Shown piece after piece: positions 7,775 to 14,606 of a stretch of 39,594 nt of DNA; within the stretch, counting starts at the first letter, position 1; each line of letters begins with the position of its first letter. Source of the stretch: JBAXLO01 sp037134755 (GTDB lineage: Bacteria; Bacteroidota; Bacteroidia; Bacteroidales; JACABE01); NCBI GenBank assembly GCA_037134755.1, contig JBAXLO010000013.1, positions 1-39,594 on the forward strand, read 5' to 3'. The translations under genes were made by a program, and so were the position numbers. The notes under the pieces were generated by a model. That model was not told where the DNA came from. It did not search any database and was given only the letters and a program-made list of their open reading frames with translations.

Positions 7775-8695
7775 ATGGCAAAAGTAAATTTCGATCAATT
7801 ATTAGATGCAGGTGTTCATTTTGGACATTTGAAAAGAAAATGGAATCCTAAAATGGCTCCATACATCTTTATGGAACGCAATGGAATTCACATTTTAGAC
7901 TTGCATAAGACAATCGCTAAAATTGATGAAGCTGCTGCAGCAATGAAACAAATTGCAAAATCAGGCAGAAAAGTTCTATTCGTTGCAACAAAAAAACAAG
8001 CTAAAGAAATAGTTTCTGAATTAGTAAAAACAGTTGGCATGCCTTACGTTACTGAACGTTGGCCTGGTGGTATGTTAACTAACTTTGCAACTATTAGAAA
8101 GGCTGTAAAGAAAATGTCAACTCTTGACAAAATGATGACAGATAAGAATTATACTGACATCTCAAAAAGAGAAAAACTTCAAATGTCACGTGAAAAAGCT
8201 AAATTAGAAAAGAATTTAGGTAGTATTGCTGATTTAAGTCGTTTACCATCTGCTTTATTTATCGTTGACATCAATAAAGAACACATCGCTGTAGCTGAAG
8301 CTAGAAGATTAAACATCCCTACTTTTGCAATGGTTGATACAAATACAAATCCTGAATTAGTTGATTTCCCAATACCATCTAACGATGATGCATCGAAATC
8401 AATTGCTATCATAGTAGGAGCAATGGTTGCTGCTATCGATGAAGGATTAAACGAAAGAAAATTTGATAAAGATAAAAAGACTCAGGAAGATGAAGATGCT
8501 GCTGCAGAAGCTGCAAGTATTCATTCTGAAACTTTAGAAGCTTTTGAAGGTGTTGAAGACGAAGAAGCTGCTGCTAAGAGAAAATTAGCAAAGAAAATGA
8601 AAGATGAAGAAGAACAAGTAGAAGCTGCAAAAAGACCACGTAGACCAGTGATTAATAAACCAGCTACCATTAAAAAAACTAACACAAATATTTAA
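7775..8695 (+). CDS. rpsB: 30S ribosomal protein S2 with an acidic C-terminal extension
   Basis: Residues 1-225 carry the S2 fold: 'LLDAGVHFGHLKRKWNPKMAPYIF', 'VLFVATKKQAKEIV', 'ERWPGGMLTNFATIRKAV', 'LPSALFIVDINKEHIAVAEARRLNIP' and 'VDTNTNPELVDFPIPSNDDA'. At 306 residues it is longer than typical S2 (about 230-260). The extra tail from about residue 235 is rich in Glu, Asp and Ala, then basic ('KRPRRP') and ends 'KKTNTNI'. Extended S2 tails occur in Bacteroidota. rpsB is followed 3 bases later by tsf. In this phylum S2 and S1 help translation start without a strong Shine-Dalgarno sequence, and none is evident here. Confidence 0.97.
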   Translation: MAKVNFDQLLDAGVHFGHLKRKWNPKMAPYIFMERNGIHILDLHKTIAKIDEAAAAMKQIAKSGRKVLFVATKKQAKEIVSELVKTVGMPYVTERWPGGMLTNFATIRKAVKKMSTLDKMMTDKNYTDISKREKLQMSREKAKLEKNLGSIADLSRLPSALFIVDINKEHIAVAEARRLNIPTFAMVDTNTNPELVDFPIPSNDDASKSIAIIVGAMVAAIDEGLNERKFDKDKKTQEDEDAAAEAASIHSETLEAFEGVEDEEAAAKRKLAKKMKDEEEQVEAAKRPRRPVINKPATIKKTNTNI

Positions 8696-8698
8696 GAA

Positions 8699-9526
8699 AT
8701 GGCGAATATAACTGCTAGTGAAGTTAACAAACTAAGACAAATGACAGGTGCAGGCATGATGGATTGCAAAAACGCACTTGTAGAAAATGATGGTGACTTT
8801 GATAAAGCAATTGATTTTCTAAGAAAAAAAGGTCAGAAACTTGCAAACAAACGTGCTGACAGAGATGCAAACGAAGGTGTTGTTATTGCAAAGACTGATG
8901 CTGACAATAAATTTGCAGCTATTATCATGGTTAATTGCGAAACTGACTTTGTTGCAAAGAATGAAGCTTTTGTTGACATTTGCAAATCTATTTTAGATTT
9001 AGCAATCGCTAACAAACCTAAAACAGAAGACGAACTAAAGAATGCTCAGTTAAATGGTTTATCTATTGCTGACACTTTAATAGAACAAATTGGTAAAATT
9101 GGTGAGAAAATCGAATTAGCTCACTACCAATTTATCGAAGCTCCTAACGTTATAGCTTACAATCATCATGGTAATCGTTTGGCAACTATCGTTGGTTTCA
9201 ACAAAGATGCTAATGCTGATGTTGCAAAGGATGTTGCTATGCAAGTTGCATCAATGGCTCCAGTAGCTATTGATAAATCAGGCGTTTCTCCTGAAATGAT
9301 CGAAAAAGAACTTGATATCTATAGAGAACTTATTCGTCAGGAAGGCAAACCTGAAACTATGGTAGAACAAATAGCTCAAGGTAAGTTAAATAAATTCTTC
9401 AAAGAAAGTACTCTTTTAAGTCAGGAATACATAAAGGATACTAAGAAATCTGTAGAGCAATTTTTAAGCGAAAGCGATAAAGATTTAAAAGTAACAGCCT
9501 TTAAAAGACTTATGCTAGGTGCTTAA
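8699..9526 (+). CDS. tsf: Elongation factor Ts
   Basis: The 275-residue product has the N-terminal UBA-like module 'VNKLRQMTGAGMMDCKNALVENDGDFDKAIDFLRKKG', the core with 'VNCETDFVAKNEAF' (the EF-Ts signature that contacts the EF-Tu nucleotide site) and a dimerisation/coiled-coil region with 'SPEMIEKELDIYRELIRQEGKP'. The length is standard. It catalyses GDP release from EF-Tu. It is the last gene of the ribosomal operon, 3 bases after rpsB and just before a perfect 14-bp terminator. Confidence 0.98.
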   Translation: MANITASEVNKLRQMTGAGMMDCKNALVENDGDFDKAIDFLRKKGQKLANKRADRDANEGVVIAKTDADNKFAAIIMVNCETDFVAKNEAFVDICKSILDLAIANKPKTEDELKNAQLNGLSIADTLIEQIGKIGEKIELAHYQFIEAPNVIAYNHHGNRLATIVGFNKDANADVAKDVAMQVASMAPVAIDKSGVSPEMIEKELDIYRELIRQEGKPETMVEQIAQGKLNKFFKESTLLSQEYIKDTKKSVEQFLSESDKDLKVTAFKRLMLGA

Positions 9527-9546
9527 TTTACTATAAATATGTTATT

Positions 9547-9579
9547 AAAAAGGCTGTCTCCTAAAGAGACAGCCTTTTT
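9547..9579 (+). terminator. Strong Rho-independent terminator of the rplM-tsf operon
   Basis: AAAAAGGCTGTCTC (9547-9560) pairs perfectly over 14 bp with GAGACAGCCTTTTT (9566-9579), with loop CTAAA. Because the arms end in A and T runs, it could act in both directions. It lies 20 bases after the tsf stop. Confidence 0.92.
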
Positions 9580-9595
9580 CATGTCTTTCGGTTAA

Positions 9596-9742
9596 CACTT
9601 TTTTTCCGAAATCCTCTTTTCGTTATTTTCTATTTTAGATATTATTGCAAGATTAGCATTAACTATAACCGCGTTTTTTAAATATTTGTTGAATCTGATA
9701 GTTAAAGGATGAAATCCCTCATGCAAAACGTTATTGTGTCAA
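9596..9742 (-). pseudogene. Possible decayed coding remnant, family unknown
   Basis: On the minus strand this stretch reads without stops into 'EGFHPLTIRFNKYLKN' and 'IVNANLAIISKIENNEKRISEK' before a stop. The sequence farther upstream on that strand has stops in all frames within short distances, with short protein-like pieces. This looks like the C-terminal end of a degraded gene rather than random DNA, but the homology is not recognised. The remainder of the gap to 9899 shows nothing else. Confidence 0.25.
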
Positions 9743-9899
9743 CATCTTTAATGTATATCCTTAATTTGAAATTGCTTTAATATCTGTAATTGCGGTCTTC
9801 TTCTTAGTACTGGCAACACTAATGTCCGGCTAAGAGAAATATAAAACCTCCAGAACCATTTAGAATAAAGCAATACAAGGGTATTTAATTATTTTTCGA

Positions 9900-9929
9900 T
9901 TTGAATTCCATAAGTTCAATTTAGCTTTG
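9900..9929 (+). promoter_or_regulatory. Promoter of the IS4-type transposase remnant
   Basis: TTTG (9900-9903) is followed after 18 bases by TAGCTTTG (9922-9929), a good Bacteroidota promoter. The -7 box overlaps the start of a perfect 26-bp palindrome (9925-9950), so a protein bound there would block transcription. Confidence 0.5.
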
Positions 9930-9950
9930 TAGATTTATAAATCTACAAAG
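9925..9950. repeat. Perfect 26-bp palindrome just upstream of the transposase start
   Basis: The left arm CTTTGTAGATTTA (9925-9937) is the exact reverse complement of the right arm TAAATCTACAAAG (9938-9950), with no spacer. It ends 2 bases before the transposase ATG at 9953. It may be an operator, a hairpin that hides the start codon in read-through transcripts (a known way insertion sequences limit expression), or an element-end feature. No choice can be made from sequence alone. Confidence 0.7.
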
Positions 9951-9952
9951 TA

Positions 9953-10452
9953 ATGAAAATAGAAAGTGCCGTTTTTTCTCAATTAATGTTGTTTATACCC
10001 GAATACGAATTTTCTAAATGTGTTAATAAATATAAAGGAGATTATCGTGTTCGTCAATTTACTTGTAGAGAGCATTTTTATGTAATAAGTTTTGCTCAAA
10101 TAAGATTTAGAGAAGGTGTACGAGATATTGAAGCATGCTTTACTGTTTTTTCTAAAAAGATCTATCACTCGGGAATAAAAGGCATTATACCGAGATCAAC
10201 ATTAGCAGAAGCAAATCAGAAACGTGATTGGCGAATATATGCTGACTTTGCACAAGTTCTAATTAAGCAAGCAAGAGAACTCTATATTGAGGATAGCGAT
10301 TTTTAAAATTGAAATAGATAATATTGCTTATGCATTAGATAGTAGCACTATATATTTATGTCTAAGCCTTTTCCCTTGGGCAAAGTGTCACAAGAAAAAG
10401 GAGTAGTAAAAATAAATACACTGTTAAACTTACGTGGATCTATAACATTATA
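9953..10452 (+). pseudogene. Broken IS4-family transposase (DUF4372-type N terminus)
   Basis: The intact 117-residue start ('FSQLMLFIPEYEFSKCVNKYKGD', 'VRQFTCREHFYVISFAQIRFREG', 'DIEACFTVFSKKIYHSGIKG', 'STLAEANQKRDWRIYADFAQ') is the DUF4372 N-terminal domain of Bacteroidota IS4-type transposases. A stop at 10304 ends it, but a shifted frame at once continues 'EIDNIAYALDSSTIYLCLSLFPWAK' to a stop near 10400. A further shift then gives 'VVKINTLLNLRGSI', matching the start of the DDE catalytic domain. With at least two frame changes and most of the catalytic domain missing, it cannot be active. Confidence 0.85.
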
Positions 10453-10640
10453 ATAATTATGTTAATCATAACAAAGTAAACGTTTCTTGATGGGAAGGTA
10501 AAATATATTATATGAATGATAAAACAATTTGAGACTTATACAGAACGCTGGTGAGGAAGTTTGTAAAAAAAGATCCCAATCTCAATTCCACTCAGTAACC
10601 AACATATAGAGGTCAGCGTATTCGAGGTGTGAGAGTTAAC
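10307..10640. other. Decayed insertion-sequence DNA and spacer
   Basis: After the recognisable transposase pieces end near 10452, the sequence to about 10560 still reads in fragments ('IYYMNDKT', 'DLYRTLVRKF') that may be more of the same transposase, but this is not certain. No terminal inverted repeat, target-site duplication or other gene could be recognised between there and the end of the minus-strand phosphatase gene. Confidence 0.45.
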
Positions 10641-11831
10641 CTAAATATAACTCACTTCAACTTCTTTCAGAAATTTTTCTTCTAATAGCCGGGCAATACG
10701 CTTAACAACAGTACGTCTAATCTCCAGCTCCACAGGTAAGCTTGGATCTTGATGAGCAATATTAATACGTGTACCGATTACAAGATGTATTTCATCGCTT
10801 TCTAATAGCATCTTTACAATTAGATCAGCAGGACCTTTGCCTAACTTAGTCTGAGTGGAATACGATCTTAGTATCTCCGAAACTTTACTTAAGGTAAGTA
10901 TGCCTTCGGTAATTAGATCAACACCTTCCATATATGAAACCGGCGGAAGATCAGGATCGTTAAACTCAAAACTATCTGTTATTTCCTTATTCAATTCTCT
11001 TGAAATAATATCACAAGTTGTAGCACCACATAGAATCTTTATTCCGTTAAACTCACTAACGATTTTAGCATACTCCACATCTTTATTCTTCTCGTAAGGA
11101 GGACCTGTGCAAATAAGCAACTTACGAGGGTCGCGAAGATAAATAACAGCACAACTTGTGTCATCCTTTGATTGATAATTGTCGTTGATATGAGCCATAT
11201 TCACAACCTTAGCAGCCAGTCGCTGAGCAGATATTGTGTGATCTTGTTTTACAAGTCCTTGTATGTATTCCAGAAGGTTATCACGACCCCAACCAAATAA
11301 GAACTTCTCATTGCCACCGCCCATTCCCGATTGTGTAATACCATCCGAAAAGATAACAATGCGGTCTTCTTTGCGAGGTTTAAACGAACACGAAAGCAAT
11401 TCCTTACCCGCATTCTTTTCTGTATTTAAATAAATACAAGTCCATTCGGGTTCAAAGATCTCGGTGCCTCTTAATATAACACATTGAGGATTGTCGTATT
11501 CAAGAATACGCACTTCGCCATCTGCATCAATATCAATAATACTAAAAGTAGAATAACTTATCTTACGTTCGCTGCAAACCGGAAGCGTATTCATAATAAT
11601 CTCAGCAATCTTACGAAAATCTTTATGCTCTTCAGAGAAATTAACAGCCATTGTAGCAGTAAGAGTTGCTAAGATATTAGCCTTAACACCATGCCCCATA
11701 CCATCAGAAAGCACCGCAATAATTCTGTTTTCTTCTTTCACCTTACGGGAAGTAAAAACATCTCCACAAATGCGTTCGCCCTCATAATTCTTTTGCTGAA
11801 TATTAACTTCTATATGAAACTTCCCATCCAT
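10641..11831 (-). CDS. SpoIIE/PP2C-family serine phosphatase linked to a hydrogenase-like sensor
   Basis: The 396-residue protein has a SpoIIE-type PPM phosphatase domain in about residues 1-230. Metal-binding acidic motifs are visible as 'AVLSDGMGHGVKAN', 'DRIVIFSDGITQSG' and 'KDDTSCAVIYL'. The C-terminal 160 residues ('LLICTGPPYEKNKD', 'FNGIKILCGATTCDIISREL', 'EGVDLITEGILTLSKV') form a second conserved domain I cannot name. No membrane segment or signal peptide is seen, so it is cytosolic. It starts 6 bases downstream of the hydrogenase-like gene and is surely cotranscribed with it. In phosphatase-linked sensory [FeFe] hydrogenases such a phosphatase is the predicted output, dephosphorylating an unknown partner. 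Confidence 0.85.
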   Translation of the reverse strand: MDGKFHIEVNIQQKNYEGERICGDVFTSRKVKEENRIIAVLSDGMGHGVKANILATLTATMAVNFSEEHKDFRKIAEIIMNTLPVCSERKISYSTFSIIDIDADGEVRILEYDNPQCVILRGTEIFEPEWTCIYLNTEKNAGKELLSCSFKPRKEDRIVIFSDGITQSGMGGGNEKFLFGWGRDNLLEYIQGLVKQDHTISAQRLAAKVVNMAHINDNYQSKDDTSCAVIYLRDPRKLLICTGPPYEKNKDVEYAKIVSEFNGIKILCGATTCDIISRELNKEITDSFEFNDPDLPPVSYMEGVDLITEGILTLSKVSEILRSYSTQTKLGKGPADLIVKMLLESDEIHLVIGTRINIAHQDPSLPVELEIRRTVVKRIARLLEEKFLKEVEVSYI

Positions 11832-11837
11832 AAGCTA

Positions 11838-13697
11838 TTATTTCTTTTGGGATTTATAAGATTCGATAATAGAATTAAGCATCTTCTCTGTTTTAGCAGC
11901 ACCTTCGCCTAAAAGGAAACCAATCTGTTGAACAAGAGAAAGATTTTCGTCAATAACATCCGTTACCCTATTGATAACCTCCTCAGACCTAACTTCAGGA
12001 GAGAACATATCTCTTATGATAGCACCTACAATCTTCTCTTTTTTAATGGTAAAGATAGAAACATTCAATAATCCTTCACCAAAGTGAACATCACGATTTA
12101 AGACATCTTCATTATTCATCAAAACAAATGAAAACATCTTATAAAACTGAACAGGAAGTAATGTTTTAAGATCTGCACCAACCAAACCGGGGATTATTTC
12201 ATTAATCTCATTAGCTTCCTCACCTAAAATTGTAATAAAACCTTGATTAGATTGTATTATCTTCAGATGCTCGTCAACAATAACCACTCCGGCATTCAGC
12301 TTTTGAAGCATTGTACTTACCGTTTCGGAAGCTTCTTTAGCTTTTTGCTGTTCTAACTTAGCAAGTTTCTCTGATTTCTTAACTGACTCCTGAGCACTAG
12401 CTAATTTATCGTTAGTTGATTTTAATGCTTTGATGTATTCTTGCTTACTTTTAAGAGAAAACGTAATACACATATCAGGCTTAGCCAATCCTTTGGCAAC
12501 TGATATCGCAAAATCCTTGCATGATTTATATCCACAAGTTTCACAACCCACATTATCCTGATAATCTGATTTACCAATAGCTTTTAACACTTCTTGAACT
12601 TCTTCTTCTGAAGGAGCAGGTAAACGTTGGTCGTCAGCTATAAACTCTTTAGTAAAATCAAGACTATTAAATTGAGTAATTTCTTTTTCCCACTTCTTCA
12701 TATCAAAATTCTGAAGACGTTTGTTAGCATATTCCGTTACTAATGCACGACGAATAAACTTCTTACCTCCCCTTGATGTACCTGGTCCCATCAAACAGCC
12801 TTCGCAATAAAACAAATTGAAATGTTGTTTTATAAATTCAACACTCTCTTCGAATTGTGCTATCGCTGCCAAGGTGTTAAATTTACCTTCGGCAGTTATT
12901 ACTTTACTTGTAAGTAAATTTTCATCTATATCAACAGCTTCTAAAAAACCATTACTAATTGGAAATAATGAACCTTTGTAACCTAAAGGAGCATCAAAAT
13001 CAGAAAACTCCAAAGTGCCTTCGTGAATACTATATTCTTCAAAAAGTTCTCTTAACTCAACAAAAGTTAGTATTTCATCTACTGCTGAATTGGGTTCATG
13101 TTTGTTTGCCGAACATTTAGATGCAATGCAAGGACTTATGAAAACAACTTTTACATCATCACCATATAGTTTTTTAACTACTTTAGAAGTAGCCATCATT
13201 GGACTAATCAAAGGTGCCAGATTATTTACAAGCTCAGGATGAAACTTTTCGATAAGCGAAACAATAGGGGGGCAAATAGATGTGATATAATATTTGCCAT
13301 TAAAATGATTTAATAAATCTTTATATTCTTTAGCAATAAGATCAACACCAAACGAAACCTCGTTAACATAATCAAACCCTAATTGACGGATCATTTGAAC
13401 AAATTTTCTATAATCCGTTATATCATCAAACTCTCCCGAAATACTTGGTCCTACTATTGCTGCCACTTTGCTGCCTGAATGCAAAAGTGCTTTAACTTCC
13501 TCTTTTGAATTGATGTAAACTATAGCTTTGGGCGAACAAACTTTCAAACAACTACCACATCCTATACACCAGTCGTGATTAACTTCAGGAAACTCTTGAT
13601 TAGCTTTCACCTGAATTGCGTTTACAGGGCATACTCTTACACAAGCATAACAAACTGTACACAAATCTTTATTAATTTCTATTAATGGTACGCTCAT
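11838..13697 (-). CDS. Sensory [FeFe]-hydrogenase-like protein with ferredoxin, Fe-S and PAS domains
   Basis: The 619-residue protein begins with a 2x[4Fe-4S] ferredoxin domain (Cys13/16/19/23 and Cys44/47/50/54), followed by an [FeFe]-hydrogenase large-subunit-like domain (about 75-330). Next come a four-Cys Fe-S domain (Cys385, 388, 393, 410), a coiled coil (about 414-464) and a PAS domain (about 465-570). The H-cluster motifs are altered: TSCCP is TSICP (Cys142 kept, the proton-relay Cys is Ile), MPC is SPC (Cys190), and the last motif is YCEGC (Cys298, Cys301) instead of CxxxC. This and the PAS domain point to sensing rather than bulk hydrogen turnover, similar to HsfB/group C3-type proteins. 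No HydE/F/G maturase is in the window. Confidence 0.88.
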   Translation of the reverse strand: MSVPLIEINKDLCTVCYACVRVCPVNAIQVKANQEFPEVNHDWCIGCGSCLKVCSPKAIVYINSKEEVKALLHSGSKVAAIVGPSISGEFDDITDYRKFVQMIRQLGFDYVNEVSFGVDLIAKEYKDLLNHFNGKYYITSICPPIVSLIEKFHPELVNNLAPLISPMMATSKVVKKLYGDDVKVVFISPCIASKCSANKHEPNSAVDEILTFVELRELFEEYSIHEGTLEFSDFDAPLGYKGSLFPISNGFLEAVDIDENLLTSKVITAEGKFNTLAAIAQFEESVEFIKQHFNLFYCEGCLMGPGTSRGGKKFIRRALVTEYANKRLQNFDMKKWEKEITQFNSLDFTKEFIADDQRLPAPSEEEVQEVLKAIGKSDYQDNVGCETCGYKSCKDFAISVAKGLAKPDMCITFSLKSKQEYIKALKSTNDKLASAQESVKKSEKLAKLEQQKAKEASETVSTMLQKLNAGVVIVDEHLKIIQSNQGFITILGEEANEINEIIPGLVGADLKTLLPVQFYKMFSFVLMNNEDVLNRDVHFGEGLLNVSIFTIKKEKIVGAIIRDMFSPEVRSEEVINRVTDVIDENLSLVQQIGFLLGEGAAKTEKMLNSIIESYKSQKK

Positions 13698-13711
13698 ATT
13701 GACGTTTGTAA

Positions 13712-13966
13712 TTAGTTCTTTTTCTTAAATGTCTTATCAAGTAAAGTTTTAATATTCTCACTACTTACTTTTTCCTGCATAACATCCTCAATTTTAACAA
13801 AAGGTCCTTTATCACACTTACCAAAGCAATGATTACCGTGAAAATAAACTTCTTTCTCAAGTTCATTTTCTTTTAGGTAATTATTGATGACTTTTACGGT
13901 AGCCTTATTACCTCTTGCAAAACAAGAACTACCTAAACATATAACAATCTCCTTTTTACTGTCCAT
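13712..13966 (-). CDS. Thioredoxin-like [2Fe-2S] ferredoxin
   Basis: The 84-residue protein has the thioredoxin-like [2Fe-2S] ferredoxin pattern of the NuoE/HydC type: 'IVICLGSSCFARGNKATVKV' supplies the first Cys pair and 'GNHCFGKCDKGPFVKIEDVM' the second. It is first in the minus-strand operon, 14 bases ahead of the hydrogenase-like sensor, and probably carries electrons to or from it. The standard NuoE helical N-terminal domain is missing, so this is the ferredoxin domain alone. A promoter lies 23-55 bases upstream of its start codon. Confidence 0.88.
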   Translation of the reverse strand: MDSKKEIVICLGSSCFARGNKATVKVINNYLKENELEKEVYFHGNHCFGKCDKGPFVKIEDVMQEKVSSENIKTLLDKTFKKKN

Positions 13967-13988
13967 TTGTATTGTAAATTTCCATTGT

Positions 13989-14021
13989 CAAAATTAGTAA
14001 TTAAACTTGAATAACCTCAAA
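13989..14021 (-). promoter_or_regulatory. Promoter of the ferredoxin/hydrogenase-like/phosphatase operon
   Basis: Read on the minus strand, TTTG (14021-14018) is followed after 21 bases by TAATTTTG (13996-13989), matching the Bacteroidota promoter. Transcription should begin around 13982, leaving a leader of about 16 bases. Confidence 0.65.
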
Positions 14022-14123
14022 TAAAAAACACTTTCTGATTCTTTTTTTATTAAGCTGTATTTCAAAGGACTAATTTATGAAAATATTTTATTTCTTTTTT
14101 AAGTTTTATGCCTAAAAAATGAG

Positions 14124-14131
14124 TACATTTG
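14124..14131 (+). promoter_or_regulatory. -7 promoter element (TACATTTG) of the tail-anchored protein gene
   Basis: TACATTTG matches TAnnTTTG and lies 21 bases before the ATG at 14153. It includes the TTG at 14129, which argues against that codon as the start. No clear -33 TTTG is present. Confidence 0.5.
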
Positions 14132-14152
14132 CATAACAAAATAAACAATACT

Positions 14153-14419
14153 ATGGCACATCATAATGACGACTCAAATATGAGTAAAGAACAATTGGAA
14201 TTCAATGATTTGATAAGAAAAGGTGATGATTTTATTAAGATTCAAATCTATCGAAATGCAAGAGAATGCTACACTTTGGCTTTAGAAAGTAATTTTAATA
14301 ATGAATTAGCAAATACTAAACTTAGTGAATGCAATGCATTAATTAAATCAGAATCAAGCACAATAATAAAAGTAGTAGCTGTAATGGCAGTGATTGCTTG
14401 TATATTGTTTCTTATTTAA
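14153..14419 (+). CDS. Small tail-anchored protein with a TPR-like helix pair
   Basis: From ATG 14153 the product is 88 residues. The upstream TTG at 14129 is inside the promoter and is rejected. Residues about 15-60 ('QLEFNDLIRKGDDFIKIQIYRNARECYTLALESN') look like a single TPR-like hairpin. The last 18 residues ('IIKVVAVMAVIACILFLI') form a membrane segment running to the C terminus with no tail, so the protein should face the cytoplasm. It is divergent from the sensor operon with 186 bases between start codons and is followed by a terminator. The function is unknown. Confidence 0.7.
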   Translation: MAHHNDDSNMSKEQLEFNDLIRKGDDFIKIQIYRNARECYTLALESNFNNELANTKLSECNALIKSESSTIIKVVAVMAVIACILFLI

Positions 14420-14451
14420 AGAGCGAAATCTTTTCATAATCTTATTAAAAT

Positions 14452-14474
14452 AAAGGTATTAATAATGCCTTTTT
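14452..14474 (+). terminator. Terminator after the tail-anchored protein gene
   Basis: AAAGGTATT (14452-14460) pairs with AATGCCTTT (14464-14472), including one G-U pair, with a 3-base loop and a short T run. It lies 33 bases beyond the stop codon. Confidence 0.65.
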
Positions 14475-14482
14475 AAACTGAT

Positions 14483-14509
14483 TTTTGATTAGCTCTTTTC
14501 TAATCAAAA
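14483..14509. repeat. 10-bp perfect inverted repeat upstream of the PHP-glycosyltransferase gene
   Basis: TTTTGATTAG (14483-14492) and CTAATCAAAA (14500-14509) are exact reverse complements around a 7-base loop. It sits between a terminator and the next gene, about 100 bases before its start codon. It could be a second terminator stem or an operator; the missing T run favours the latter weakly. Confidence 0.4.
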
Positions 14510-14606
14510 GATTTACAATTTGTATTCTTAACATAATCTTAATATACCTTTTGTTACTTTAAAGTAAAATTAGTATTAATTTTACATAAATTTTTAAGTA
14601 ATTAAA

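Noticed and set aside
10855..11097. Open frames antisense to the phosphatase and hydrogenase-like genes
   Set aside because: They have no start signals, no recognisable domains and lie wholly inside well-supported genes on the other strand.
14129..14152. TTG start for the tail-anchored protein
   Set aside because: It falls inside the TACATTTG promoter element; ATG 14153 is downstream and better placed.
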